Assembly: GCF_028435365.1 (NCBI RefSeq)
Contig: NZ_JAGTJJ010000055.1
Coordinates: forward strand, 1 to 64,000
Direction: 5' to 3'
DNA length: 64,000 bases
Origin: Polyangium jinanense
GTDB taxonomy: Bacteria; Myxococcota; Polyangia; Polyangiales; Polyangiaceae
The notes beneath the pieces were generated by a model, which made no database searches, was not told the origin of the DNA, and saw only the letters and a program-made list of their open reading frames with translations. This document shows, piece after piece, positions 52,547 through 61,604 of this stretch; the first letter of the stretch is position 1, and each line of letters begins with the position of its first letter. The translations under genes were made by a program, and so were the position numbers.

Positions 52547-53521
52547 TTACGGCAGGCTCGCCATTTCAATCGGCTTGCGGCAGGACGCGAATCCGCCCGC
52601 GCAATGCCCCGACTGGAACATGGGCCCGCGCGGCGCGCTCGTGCCCGGCCAAAAGCCCGCCGCGCCCCATCGTCCGTCGAAGCGGAATGCCCGCCCCGCG
52701 AGCGCGCTCTCGGGCACGTCGTCGAGCCGCGAGAGCCCGCCGCCTTCCCAGGTCCGCCAGGGCCGATCGCCGCACGTCGCGAGCTCGTCGCACGACGAGG
52801 CGGCCGATTCGAACCATGCGAGGTCCGAGCGGTTGGCGTAGGTCGCGTGGGTCCCGCGCGCGGACAGGACGACCGGGTGCTCGCCCTCCTTGCGGAGCCG
52901 GGACCACGTGAAAAAGGGCCCGGGATTGTTGTCCTCGTGCCGGGCGAGGTACGCCCCGAGCGGGAGGCCCTCCTCGTCGAGGCGCACGGTCATGTGCTCC
53001 CAGTCGCTCTCGTGCTTGAAAAAAAGCGGCCCGTCGTTGTACGGGTAATAAAACCAGTATTCGACGTGAATTCCGCCGCTCGCCCGCGGGTAGACGTTGA
53101 CGTACGTCACCCAGTCCTCGGGCCGCTCGCTCCCCTTGCGCACGTCGTCATCGAACGCCCTGCGTGCGCGGCGCACGCGCGCGGCTCCCTCCACGAAATC
53201 GGACTTTTCCATGACCCAGGGAACCGACGCCGGGAGCGCGCGATCCTCGCGATCGAGGAGGACAATCGGAGCGAACGTACGAGCGAGCTCGGCCTCGCGC
53301 TCGTCGGAAAGCCCGTCGCCGTCCTTGTCCCCCGACGCGAGCGGCGGGGGCGGCGTGCCGACGGCCGCGTACACCGGATCCATCCACGCCTCGCGCAAAT
53401 CACGCGCGTGCCCACTGCCCAGCTCGATACCGGCGAGAGCGAGAAAAAGGACGGATACGGACGCGAGCCGAGGATGACGACGCGCCCTCCGGGGCGAGAA
53501 AACAAGCGGGACGAACGGCAT
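52547..53521 (-). CDS. Exported Vps62-like protein with EF-hand-like loop
   Basis: A 324-residue protein with an N-terminal hydrophobic segment (LASVSVLFLALAGIELGSGH), a DxDxDG-type calcium loop (GDKDGDGLSDEREAELARTF) and a domain with YWFYYPYNDGPLFFKHESDW, VVLSARGTHATYANRSDLAW and a C-terminal GTSAPRGPMFQSGHC. The latter resembles the Vps62/DUF946 family found in plants, fungi and bacteria, which has no defined reaction. Probable extracytoplasmic location. It stands between the large kinase and a flippase-like membrane gene, all on the minus strand. Confidence 0.65.
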   Translation of the reverse strand: MPFVPLVFSPRRARRHPRLASVSVLFLALAGIELGSGHARDLREAWMDPVYAAVGTPPPPLASGDKDGDGLSDEREAELARTFAPIVLLDREDRALPASVPWVMEKSDFVEGAARVRRARRAFDDDVRKGSERPEDWVTYVNVYPRASGGIHVEYWFYYPYNDGPLFFKHESDWEHMTVRLDEEGLPLGAYLARHEDNNPGPFFTWSRLRKEGEHPVVLSARGTHATYANRSDLAWFESAASSCDELATCGDRPWRTWEGGGLSRLDDVPESALAGRAFRFDGRWGAAGFWPGTSAPRGPMFQSGHCAGGFASCRKPIEMASLP

Positions 53522-53604
53522 GCAGCGGGCAACCTTTGCACGCCCCCCACCCTCGCCGCAAGACCGGCCTGGACGTTATTGCGAACGAACTGCACGTTTC
53601 CGTT

Positions 53605-54603
53605 TTAATGCTCGGGCCGCTCGTCTGGCGGCTGCGGTGCTCTCCATAGAAGTGGAACGACCGCGCCCACCGCCACATAAACGGCCTCGAGCGCGTGCCC
53701 GAGGAGCGCGATGGCGAGCGCCTGCGGCAGGGTCGCGCCGAGCACGTCGGCGCTCCACGCGAACGCCCCCTCGCTCACGCCCACCTGCGCCGGGACGAAC
53801 GCGCCCACGGCGAGCGCGACCATGCTCGCCCCCTGGGCGACGAGCGCGCGCGAAACGCTCGTCGCCGCGCCCACCGCGCGGGCCAGGATTGCATATTGCG
53901 CGACCTGGAGCGCCCGACCGAGGAGCATCGCGGCGATCGGCCCCGGCGGAAGGAGGCTCGTCTCGCAGGCGCGCGCCTGAAAAGCCTGGACATGCGCGCC
54001 TGCTAGCCCGGACAAACGGCCGGCGAGCGAGCCGAGCCACGGCGCGCGCATGGCCATCCGGATCCCCGTCCCCGCCGCGAAGAGCAGCGCGGAATGAAGG
54101 ACGAGCGCCATCGTGATCGGCGAGGCCCCCGAGAGCGCATACGCCGCGACCGCGCAGGGCACCGAAATGATCCCGCTGCTCACGAGCGTCACGGCTTGCC
54201 CCGTCGCGGCCGCCGCCGTGGCCGCTGTTGGGCCCGCCCACGGCGCGAGCAATGCCGCCTTCGTCGCCTCGGCCGCTGTGCGCCCGGCGGGCGCGATCGA
54301 CGAGACGGCCCGCGCCACGAGCGCCGCGCGCGTAAGGACCCGGGCCGGCAGGAGCCTCCGAGCGGTCGGGCCATAGGCTGCATATGTCGCGACCGCGTCC
54401 GTCCCGATGCGCGCCCCTTCGAGGAGCACGACGAGCGGCAGCCATGGCGCCGCGTCGCGCAGAATCTGGCAAAGCGTCCCCACGCCCACCTGCCGCACGA
54501 GGGAGACGACGACCCCGATCCCGAGGGCCGCGAACGCGAGGCGCACGCCCCAGCGAAGCGCCGCGCCCCAGGCCCTTCGCTCCAGCATTTCGTGTCGCTC
54601 CAC
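53605..54603 (-). CDS. LPG synthase-type membrane domain protein
   Basis: A 332-residue membrane protein with about eight helices (RLAFAALGIGVVVSLVRQVG at the start, LVAQGASMVALAVGAFVPAQ and ALAIALLGHALEAVYVAVGA near the end). The motif FVPAQVGVSEGAF, close to the family VPGGIGVxE pattern, marks the lysylphosphatidylglycerol synthase membrane domain, also called the flippase-like domain. No aminoacyl transferase domain is present, so it is a stand-alone lipid-related transporter or scaffold. Substrate unknown. Confidence 0.82.
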   Translation of the reverse strand: MERHEMLERRAWGAALRWGVRLAFAALGIGVVVSLVRQVGVGTLCQILRDAAPWLPLVVLLEGARIGTDAVATYAAYGPTARRLLPARVLTRAALVARAVSSIAPAGRTAAEATKAALLAPWAGPTAATAAAATGQAVTLVSSGIISVPCAVAAYALSGASPITMALVLHSALLFAAGTGIRMAMRAPWLGSLAGRLSGLAGAHVQAFQARACETSLLPPGPIAAMLLGRALQVAQYAILARAVGAATSVSRALVAQGASMVALAVGAFVPAQVGVSEGAFAWSADVLGATLPQALAIALLGHALEAVYVAVGAVVPLLWRAPQPPDERPEH

Positions 54604-54831
54604 GTTTCCCCCGCGAAACCAGGCGAGGCGCTCGCGCGGCCTCGTCCTTGGCTCTCGCCACGGACGTGCCAGCGCGGCTTGCCCTCGTCATCGCGACGAA
54701 ATCGGAAATGGCGCGACAAACGAAAAAACAGCGCGCAACGTGGGGTTCCGGGAGGCCCCACGCTGCGCGCCCCATGGGAATTCGATCAGGCGGAGGTTTC
54801 AGCGGCCCTGGCCACCCGTCCGTCCGCCCTG

Positions 54832-55428
54832 CTACTGCTGGCCGCCTTGCGTGCCCTGCTGCTGGCCACCTTGCACACCAGGCTTTTCGCCGATCAGGAT
54901 CCGCGTCACGTGCAGATAGGCCTGCGCGCCGGTCAGCTCATTGGCCTCCTGGGAAGACAGTCCCCATTGCTGCTGCGCGAGCTGCGTGCTCGGCGACTGC
55001 CGGATCTCGCCCACCAGCGCGACCTGATCCCCCTTTTGCAGCTTGTGCTGGCCCTGCAGCAGCGCGCTCCGGGCCTGGTCGTCCAGGTAGACCGGCACCG
55101 TCCGCTCAGCGCTCGGGCCGACCCAGAAGACTCGATCGTTCGAGACCTTCTGCACCTGCGCCCCGACGAGGTCGACCTGCCGATTGAAGAGCGTCGGGCG
55201 GTCGGGCGTGACGAGCACGATCGTCAAATCACGAATGGGCTCCGGCGCGGGCTGCGCTTGCTGCTGCCCGGCGGCAGGGGGCGTCCCCGGCTGCTGGACC
55301 GCCGCCCCTTCGCCGCCCTTACGCACCTCAGCCCCGGCTTGACCGCCGCGGTCGCGCTCCTGGCAGCCCGCCACGGCGAGCGCCGCGAAGAGGCCGGCCA
55401 CGCTCACGAAACGAAAAGATCTGCGCAT
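54832..55428 (-). CDS. Gln-rich lipoprotein with OB-like beta region
   Basis: A 198-residue lipoprotein. The ATG at 55428 has GGGAGGAGC six bases upstream; a further in-frame ATG at 55449 is less likely. The lipobox is in LAVAGCQER. After a Gln/Pro/Ala-rich linker, RPTLFNRQVDLVGAQVQKVS and GDQVALVGEIRQSPSTQLAQ alternate as in small OB-fold or DUF-type beta proteins. The C terminus is Gln-rich (GVQGGQQQGTQGGQQ). Function unknown. Confidence 0.7.
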   Translation of the reverse strand: MRRSFRFVSVAGLFAALAVAGCQERDRGGQAGAEVRKGGEGAAVQQPGTPPAAGQQQAQPAPEPIRDLTIVLVTPDRPTLFNRQVDLVGAQVQKVSNDRVFWVGPSAERTVPVYLDDQARSALLQGQHKLQKGDQVALVGEIRQSPSTQLAQQQWGLSSQEANELTGAQAYLHVTRILIGEKPGVQGGQQQGTQGGQQ

Positions 55429-55600
55429 CGCGCTCCTCCCGTCGTTCATTGCAGAGCTCCTCTCGCCCTCGATTTCCGCCGAGGACGCCGCCCCCATTTC
55501 GCTGCAAGTCCCGATCCGAGAAGGCCGCTTCGATCGCCGAACACGCCCGGCCGGGGTGAGGTCTCTTCCTTGCATTCTACGCCTCGGACCCGACGCCCTA

Positions 55601-55709
55601 GAGCGCCGAACAGTTCGGCGCTCTGCGAGATCGCGAAGCGGTTCTCGCCTCGGGGGATGAATCGGCCGGGCTTTGCCCGGACGAGAGGGGGACGCGAGGC
55701 GTCCCCCTC
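55601..55709. repeat. Cluster of three short-loop hairpins
   Basis: Three perfect hairpins with 3-base loops occur within 110 bases: GAGCGCCGAA-CAG-TTCGGCGCTC (55601-55623), CCGGGC-TTT-GCCCGG (55666-55680) and GAGGGGGACGC-GAG-GCGTCCCCCTC (55685-55709). The last ends 15 bases before the SRPBCC gene start. They occupy most of the 296-base divergent gap; the rest shows no feature. Confidence 0.75.
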
Positions 55710-55724
55710 GGGACAGGAGCGCGC

Positions 55725-56507
55725 ATGCAATCGAAGACACCCAGGCTCGACGACATCCACGGCATTCCCGCACGGGCGCGCAAGATGAAGCCGCTCAACG
55801 TGGGCCCGAACGAGCGCGTCGTTTCCGTGGCGATCGGCGGCGGTCTCGTCGCCTGGGCGCTCTGGCGCAGGGGCGCGCTCGGCCTCCTCGCGGGCGTGTT
55901 CGGCGGCGCGCTCGCCAATCGCGGCGTCCGCGGCCATTGCCCGGCCTACGAGGCCCTCGGGCTGAGCTCGCGCAATGCCCCGAAGCCCATGCCCATGCCC
56001 CTCATCCCGGCCGAAAAACTCACCCGCATCGAGCGCACCGTCACCGTCGCCCGCCCGGCGAACGAGGTATACGCGTTCTTGCGGGATCCGGCCCACGTCC
56101 CCCATTTCGCGCCGCACGTCGAGGGCGTGGAAGACCTCGGCGAGGGACGCATCCGTGTATGGACCGCCCTGAATGGCGAGCGGTCCTCGTGGGAGGCCCA
56201 TATCGATCTGGATCACGAGGCCCGGGCCATCGTGCTCGGCCACGCCGAAGGGCCGCCGGAGCGGCTTGCGATTCTGCTCGGCGACGCCCCCGGCGGTCGC
56301 GGGACCGAAATACGGCTCGTGCTCGAGCTCTCGAAGACACGCGGACTTCTGCTCCGCGCCCTCGCCGCGGTGGCGGGCGCGGATCCGGACGCGTGGGCCC
56401 GCGCCGGTTTGCGCCGCCTGAAGATGCTGCTCGAGGCCGGCGAAATCGTGACGACCGAGGGACAACCCTCCGGCCGGTTCCTCCCCGTGACGCGCGCAGC
56501 GGCATGA
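55725..56507 (+). CDS. DUF2892 membrane segment fused to SRPBCC domain
   Basis: A 260-residue protein. Residues 25-80 match the two-helix DUF2892/YgaP-type membrane module (LNVGPNERVVSVAIGGGLVA, GLLAGVFGGALANRGVRGHC, PAYEALGL), and residues 95-235 match a SRPBCC/polyketide-cyclase-like lipid-binding fold (VTVARPANEVYAFLRDPAHV, PHFAPHVEGVEDLGEGRIRV). The pairing places a hydrophobic ligand cavity at the membrane. The alcohol dehydrogenase gene follows by 34 bases with its own ribosome binding site, so the two are probably an operon. Ligand unknown. Confidence 0.8.
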   Translation: MQSKTPRLDDIHGIPARARKMKPLNVGPNERVVSVAIGGGLVAWALWRRGALGLLAGVFGGALANRGVRGHCPAYEALGLSSRNAPKPMPMPLIPAEKLTRIERTVTVARPANEVYAFLRDPAHVPHFAPHVEGVEDLGEGRIRVWTALNGERSSWEAHIDLDHEARAIVLGHAEGPPERLAILLGDAPGGRGTEIRLVLELSKTRGLLLRALAAVAGADPDAWARAGLRRLKMLLEAGEIVTTEGQPSGRFLPVTRAAA

Positions 56508-56541
56508 GCCGGGACAAACGAACGACGAAGGGAGAACGACC

Positions 56542-57717
56542 ATGCAGGCGCTCTGTTATCAAGGCGTGAACCGCGTCGGGATCGAAACCGTCCCCGATCC
56601 CGAGATCCTCGGCCCCCACGACGCCATCCTGCGCGTCACCATGTCGAGCGTGTGCGGCTCGGATCTGCACCTGCTCGACGGATACGTGCCCACGATGCGG
56701 CAGGGCGACATCATCGGCCACGAGTTCATCGGCGAGGTCGTCGAGGTCGCGACCGACGTGAAAAAACTCCGCCCCGGCATGCGCGTCGTCGTAGGCTCGA
56801 TCATCGGCTGCGGCCATTGCTTCTTCTGCCAGAGCGAGCAGTACTCGCTCTGCGACAACACGAACCCGAACCCCGAGATCACCGACAAACTCTTCGGCTA
56901 CCCGACCGCGGGCATCTATGGCTACTCGCACGCCTTCGGCGGCTTCGCGGGCAGCCACGCGACCTACGTGCGCGTGCCGTTCGCCGACACGAATGCCTTC
57001 GAGGTGCCCGACGGCCTGCCCGACGAGCGTGCCCTCTTCGCCTCGGACGCCCTGCCCACGGGGTACATGGGCGCCGACCTCTGCAACATCCAGCGCGGCG
57101 ACGTCGTGGCCGTCTGGGGATGCGGCGGCGTGGGGCAGATGGCAATTCTCAGCGCGTATTTGCTCGGGGCCGAGCGGGTCATCGCGATCGACCGCTTTCC
57201 CGAGCGGCTCGCCATGGCCCGGGACCGGGCGGGCGCGGAGATCCTCGATTACGAGCAGGTCGACGTGCGCGAGGCCCTGCGCGAGATGACCGGCGGCCGC
57301 GGCCCCGACGCGTGCATCGATTGCGTCGGCATGGAGGCGCACGGGACGGGCATCGATTACGCCTACGACCGGGTCAAGCAGGCCGTTCGCCTGGAGACTG
57401 ACCGGCCGACGGTCCTGCGCCAGGCGATCCTCGCGTGCCGGAAAGGCGGCACCGTCTCGATCATGGGCGTCTACGGCGGATTCGTGGACAAATTCCCCAT
57501 GGGCGCCGCGATGAACAAGGGGCTCACGCTGAAGATGGGCCAGCAGCACGGCCAGCGGTACATCCCGCGGCTGCTCGAGCACATCCGCAAAGGCGAGCTC
57601 GACCCGAGTTATCTCATCACCCACCGCGCCCGCCTCGCGGACGGGCAAGAGGCCTACGACACCTTCAAGGAAAAACGGGACGGTTGCATGCGCGTCGTCT
57701 TCACGCCCGAGGCCTGA
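56542..57717 (+). CDS. Zinc-dependent alcohol dehydrogenase family protein
   Basis: A 391-residue medium-chain dehydrogenase. Catalytic zinc ligands lie in SSVCGSDLHLLDG (Cys) and IIGHEFIGEVVEV (His-Glu); the structural zinc is CGHCFFCQSEQYSLC; the NAD site is VVAVWGCGGVGQMAILSAYL. The length and long C-terminal part with YDRVKQAVRLETDRPTVLRQ are like the formaldehyde-dehydrogenase/threonine-dehydrogenase subgroup. It oxidises an alcohol or aldehyde adduct in the cytosol. Its stop TGA at 57715-57717 is directly followed by the convergent lipoprotein stop. Confidence 0.93.
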   Translation: MQALCYQGVNRVGIETVPDPEILGPHDAILRVTMSSVCGSDLHLLDGYVPTMRQGDIIGHEFIGEVVEVATDVKKLRPGMRVVVGSIIGCGHCFFCQSEQYSLCDNTNPNPEITDKLFGYPTAGIYGYSHAFGGFAGSHATYVRVPFADTNAFEVPDGLPDERALFASDALPTGYMGADLCNIQRGDVVAVWGCGGVGQMAILSAYLLGAERVIAIDRFPERLAMARDRAGAEILDYEQVDVREALREMTGGRGPDACIDCVGMEAHGTGIDYAYDRVKQAVRLETDRPTVLRQAILACRKGGTVSIMGVYGGFVDKFPMGAAMNKGLTLKMGQQHGQRYIPRLLEHIRKGELDPSYLITHRARLADGQEAYDTFKEKRDGCMRVVFTPEA

Positions 57718-58275
57718 TCAGTCGTCGAGACAGGCATTGAAGGCGGCGCTGCAACCCTCGCCGGGGTCGAGCACGCAATTGACGCACGGCTGCGAGGGAT
57801 CGCTGCCCAGACAGATGGTCGCGGTGCAGACGGCCGCGCACGGCCCCGCGCACATGCACCCGAGGAGCGTGTCGTGCAGCGACTGAGACTCGGGGCAAAA
57901 GGGAAGCTCGGGGTGCATGTCCGAGAGGAAGTTCGAGCAGGTCTTGCAGAAACCGCCGCAGGGCATGAAATCGTCCGCGGTCCCATTACAATCTTCGTCG
58001 AGGCCATTGTCGCAGATCTCGGCGGAGGGCACCGCCTCGCCCTCACACGCGCCGGGCGTGCCGCTCTCCGTACAGACCCGGACGCCGGCGTGGCAGACCC
58101 CCACGCCGTTCGTATTCGGCGGGCCCGTGTAACAAGACTCCGCCACCTCGCCGGGCGTACACGGCGGCGAACCGCCGCTGCCGCCCTCGCCGGTCGCATC
58201 CACGACGACCTTCGCGCCACAGGCCGACCCGACGAGGCAAAGGAACACGAAGCCCAACCAAGAGACCGTTCGCAT
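57718..58275 (-). CDS. Cys-rich MopE-like lipoprotein
   Basis: A 185-residue lipoprotein with signal WLGFVFLCLVGSAC, a MopE-type metal-binding-like motif EICDNGLDEDCNGTADDF and many Cys pairs (CAGPCAAVCTATICLGS). The motif order EICxNGxDxDCxGxxD is the typical myxobacterial surface-protein repeat. It is related in style to the larger gene at 29573 but not a duplicate. Its stop abuts the alcohol dehydrogenase stop with no gap. Function unknown; metal binding is inferred. Confidence 0.78.
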   Translation of the reverse strand: MRTVSWLGFVFLCLVGSACGAKVVVDATGEGGSGGSPPCTPGEVAESCYTGPPNTNGVGVCHAGVRVCTESGTPGACEGEAVPSAEICDNGLDEDCNGTADDFMPCGGFCKTCSNFLSDMHPELPFCPESQSLHDTLLGCMCAGPCAAVCTATICLGSDPSQPCVNCVLDPGEGCSAAFNACLDD

Positions 58276-58325
58276 GGGACGTACCTCTAAAACGGCCTCC
58301 CCCCACCTGTCATCTTTCCATCGCC

Positions 58326-58350
58326 CACGATGATGCGATGCGTCATCGTG
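58326..58350. promoter_or_regulatory. 8-bp dyad in divergent gap, possible operator
   Basis: CACGATGA and TCATCGTG (58326-58333, 58343-58350) flank a 9-base centre TGCGATGCG in the 244-bp divergent region between the Cys-rich lipoprotein and the STAS-like gene. The rest of that gap shows nothing. The role is a guess from symmetry and position. Confidence 0.35.
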
Positions 58351-58519
58351 ACATTGCAGCCTCGCAACGACGGCGGCCGCCTTTTTCCCCGCTGCAAGGG
58401 TGGTCACGCCGATTCCCACGCCACAACTCCATGAAAAGATTCGGTTCCGGCGAGCGAAGCCGGCTGGATCGCTCGTTGCAAAGAGGATCGCGGAATCGGT
58501 CGTACCGCGGAGCTGCGTC

Positions 58520-58975
58520 ATGAGCAAATCGTCGTCATTCGAAGAGCGGTTCGGGTCGCACCGCATGCGTTTCGAGGCTCCGGACGAGATCTGCACCGTG
58601 CTCGACGGCCCGCTCACCGTCGACGAGGCCGAGGGGATCATCGGCCGGATCTACGAGCTCGGCCGGAAATACGGCCCCCTGCTCTCGATGCTCGACGTCT
58701 CGCGGTATCAGACCTCGGGCGACCGCGTGCGGCAAGTCTTCTTGCGGGGCGGAGGCGACCTCATTCCGGTCCGCGCCGGCGTCATTTTCGGCGCCTCGTT
58801 CCCCATCCGCATCGCGATGTCGATGGTCCTCACCGCCGGCGCCCACATCCTGCCGACCCGTTTCTCCTTCCCGGTGACATTCACGCCGACCGAGGCAGAG
58901 GCCCGCGCGTGGCTCGCCTCCCACCGCCCCGCCAATTCGGTGCGCGGCAGCGCTCTCTTGCCCACCGGCACCTGA
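58520..58975 (+). CDS. Small STAS/SpoIIAA-like protein, second member
   Basis: A 151-residue protein with the same order of strands and helices as the gene at 44829: EICTVLDGPLTVDEAEGIIG, YGPLLSMLDVSRYQTSGDRV, IPVRAGVIFGASFPIRIAMS and FTPTEAEARAWLASHRP. Identity is moderate, so it is a paralogue of long standing. The ATG at 58520 is preferred; a frame extends 120 bases upstream without domain character. The MscS gene ends 31 bases downstream on the opposite strand. Function unknown. Confidence 0.7.
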   Translation: MSKSSSFEERFGSHRMRFEAPDEICTVLDGPLTVDEAEGIIGRIYELGRKYGPLLSMLDVSRYQTSGDRVRQVFLRGGGDLIPVRAGVIFGASFPIRIAMSMVLTAGAHILPTRFSFPVTFTPTEAEARAWLASHRPANSVRGSALLPTGT

Positions 58976-59005
58976 AACGGCAAACGGCGCGCCGCGCCCC
59001 GTCCG

Positions 59006-60700
59006 TCACGGCGCAGGCGGCAGCGCAAGGAATTCACTCCCCGCACCACGCGAATTCCCAGCACCTCGGCCATTCTCGACGCCATCCTTCGTCACGACGA
59101 CCGCGAGCTGGGTCGCGTTGGCGAGCTCGATGCCGCGCTCGTCGAAGACCTCTTTGGTGAACTTGCGCAGGATCCGCGGAATCGGGTCCGGATCGCCGGG
59201 CGTGAGCTTGACGGCGACACGAACCACGATGCCGGTCTGGGCGATCTGCGTGACGCCTCGAACGACGAGCGGATCGAGCACGCGACTCCGGTGCGCCTCC
59301 TCGAGGCGCTTGCCCGCCTCTTTCAACGCATCGAACACCTCGTTCAGGTTCGCGTCGAGGCCAACGACGATGTCCACCACGGCGTGGACGTACTCGCGTG
59401 AAAAGTTGATGATCGTGCCGATGTCGCCATTGCGAAACGTGAACATTCGCCCGAAGCCGTCCCGGATCATGGTGACCCGGAGCTGGACCGAGTCGACGAC
59501 GCCTTCGCAGTCGCCGATCCGCACGTAATCGCCCTTGAGCAAGTGCCCCTCGAACAGGATGAAGAATCCGCTCACCATGTCGTTGACGAGCTTCTGGGCC
59601 CCGAGCCCCACCGCCAGCCCCACGATGCCGGCGCCGGCCAGGAATGGCTTCGTGTCGATCCCGACCTGATCCATCATGATCAGGCACGCGCCGAAATAAA
59701 TCACGTAGGTGATGACGCTCTGGAGAAGATACACCAGCGTCACGCGGTGCTTCGAGGTCTCGTCCTCCGCGCTCTTTTTCCCCGCGAATGCCTCGACGAG
59801 GACCACGCGTATGAGCTCGGCCAGCACGCGGGCCGCAAAGAAGGTCCCGAGGAGCCGGATGATACGAGGGCCATAAGGCGCGAACGCTTCGAGCGTCTGG
59901 AATTGCCGAACGACGAGGGTCGCCGCCGCGAGGTGGATGATGGCCTCGAGGATCCGCTTCGCCAGCGGCGAGAGCTTGCGGATGCTCGCGTAATAGACGC
60001 CGAACGCCGACTTTTCGAGGCGCGTGGCGCCGACGTGGTCGAGCCCTTCGAGGCTCAGGACGCCAAGCACCGAGACCGCCCGCGCGACGCATACGACGAG
60101 CAGCACGTAAAGGATCGTGTCGAGCAGCCAGTGGACGCTCGACGGCAGGCCGAGCGAAGCACTGCCGAGGCGGTGCAGACCATACAGGAACGCGACGTTC
60201 CCGAGGCCCCCGGTCCGCTCTCGGAAAAGCGTGATTTCCTCTTTCTGGCTCTGGAGGGCTGCGACCGAACGGAGCCGCGCTTCGATGCGGTCGAGCAGCG
60301 ACTTGAAGAAGACACGGAGGGCGAGCCAGCCGATGCCGATCGCGACGACGATCCCGACGCCACGGAGTAGATCCTGGCCCGTGCGGACGCTCGCGTATTC
60401 GACGAGCCGATTCGCCCACGGGTGAAGATCGATATCGCGGATGATCGCAATGGCGAGCGTCGCACAGCCCGCCACCACGACGAGTAGCGACAGGACCGTC
60501 GCCACGAGGCGCAGCGACTTCTGCACCTGCTCGGCGGCGCTCTCGACGGTCTTCGAGCGAACCGACTGCGTGGCCTGGCGGACGACCCACCGCAAGAACA
60601 CGGTCAAGGCGAGCGGCGCGAGGAGCAGGATCGTGGTGGCGACGACGGTCAGCGCGACGTTGTTCGAAACCGTGTCGGGAGAAAAACGGGGCAACGGCAT
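59006..60700 (-). CDS. MscS-family mechanosensitive channel
   Basis: A 564-residue channel protein. About five membrane helices occupy residues 15-410 (VALTVVATTILLLAPLALTV, VVAGCATLAIAIIRDIDLHP and later ones); the pore helix and beta domain are LAGAGIVGLAVGLGAQKLVN, DMVSGFFILFEGHLLKGDYV and GVVDSVQLRVTMIRDGFGRM, the MscS core. It is longer than E. coli MscS, with an extended N-terminal region as in MscM/YbdG-like types. It should release small solutes on osmotic downshift through the inner membrane. Ends close to the convergent STAS-like gene. Confidence 0.93.
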   Translation of the reverse strand: MPLPRFSPDTVSNNVALTVVATTILLLAPLALTVFLRWVVRQATQSVRSKTVESAAEQVQKSLRLVATVLSLLVVVAGCATLAIAIIRDIDLHPWANRLVEYASVRTGQDLLRGVGIVVAIGIGWLALRVFFKSLLDRIEARLRSVAALQSQKEEITLFRERTGGLGNVAFLYGLHRLGSASLGLPSSVHWLLDTILYVLLVVCVARAVSVLGVLSLEGLDHVGATRLEKSAFGVYYASIRKLSPLAKRILEAIIHLAAATLVVRQFQTLEAFAPYGPRIIRLLGTFFAARVLAELIRVVLVEAFAGKKSAEDETSKHRVTLVYLLQSVITYVIYFGACLIMMDQVGIDTKPFLAGAGIVGLAVGLGAQKLVNDMVSGFFILFEGHLLKGDYVRIGDCEGVVDSVQLRVTMIRDGFGRMFTFRNGDIGTIINFSREYVHAVVDIVVGLDANLNEVFDALKEAGKRLEEAHRSRVLDPLVVRGVTQIAQTGIVVRVAVKLTPGDPDPIPRILRKFTKEVFDERGIELANATQLAVVVTKDGVENGRGAGNSRGAGSEFLALPPAP

Positions 60701-60896
60701 GTCATGTACCTCGTGACGTCGTGCTGCTACGCGGGAGCGCGATACCTACCGATCGAAGGGTGGTTGCCAGCACGGCGCTCTGGAGGGGGCATCCCCCCAC
60801 GCCACTCTACACGAGGCCCCGGGAAAAAGAACGGTCCGCGGGACAACCCCCGCAGACCTCCTTGCCACCCCGCGCGGGCGTGGAAAGATGCCCCGC

Positions 60897-61580
60897 ATGA
60901 CCCTACGTCACCTCCTGCTCCTTCCGCTCTTCCTCCTCGCCTGCAACAAGGAAGCCCCGGCCCCGGCGCCGGAGGCGAAGGCCCCGGAAGGGAAAACCCC
61001 CGCGGCCGCGGCGGCCTCGGACAAACCGGCAGCGGGCGCCGAGGTCGGCAAACCCGCCCCCGATTTCACGCTCACCGACTACGAGGGCAAGACCCACCAC
61101 CTCGCCGACTACCGCGGCAAGATCGTGGTCCTCGAGTGGTTCAACCCCGACTGCCCGTTCGTCAAGGCGTCGCACACGAAAGGCTCGCTCAAGGGATACT
61201 CCAAGCGCGCCGTCGAGAAGGGCGTCGTCTGGCTCGGCATCAACTCGTCGGCCCCGGGCAAGCAGGGGCACGGCCCGGAGCGCGTCGCCGAGGGGCGAAA
61301 ATCGTTTGGCATGGAAAACCCCGTGCTCGCGGACGAGACGGGCAAGGTCGGACACCAGTACGGCGCGACGAACACCCCGCACATGTTCGTGATCGACGCG
61401 CAGGGCACACTCGTCTACCGCGGCGCCATCGACAACTCGCCCGACGGCGAGGGCGAGTCGCCGAAGGACGGCAAGCTCGTGAACTACGTCGACGCGGCCC
61501 TCGAAGACCTCGCCGCCGGTAAGCCGGTGCGCACCCCCGACACCCGCGCGTACGGCTGCAGCGTCAAGTACGGCTCGTAA
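60897..61580 (+). CDS. Redoxin (AhpC/TSA-like) lipoprotein
   Basis: A lipoprotein signal (LRHLLLLPLFLLAC, lipobox LLAC) precedes a Pro/Ala linker and a thioredoxin-fold domain of about 150 residues (PDFTLTDYEGKTHHLADYRG). The redox segment WFNPDCPFVKASHT has one Cys at the active position, as in single-Cys redoxins, with TPHMFVIDAQGTLVYRGAID for the cis-Pro strand. It may be an outer- or periplasmic peroxidase or a thiol-redox partner. Of two ATGs, 60897 has GGAAAG at a suitable distance; 60888 has none. The kinase gene follows by 24 bases. Confidence 0.85.
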   Translation: MTLRHLLLLPLFLLACNKEAPAPAPEAKAPEGKTPAAAAASDKPAAGAEVGKPAPDFTLTDYEGKTHHLADYRGKIVVLEWFNPDCPFVKASHTKGSLKGYSKRAVEKGVVWLGINSSAPGKQGHGPERVAEGRKSFGMENPVLADETGKVGHQYGATNTPHMFVIDAQGTLVYRGAIDNSPDGEGESPKDGKLVNYVDAALEDLAAGKPVRTPDTRAYGCSVKYGS

Positions 61581-61604
61581 GCCCCCCGCCATTGTCCGGA
61601 CCGC

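Noticed and set aside
60834..60860. Hairpin GGTCcGCGGG/CCCGCaGACC ahead of the redoxin gene as a riboswitch
   Set aside because: It is a single short stem with a mismatch; nothing matches a known riboswitch core.
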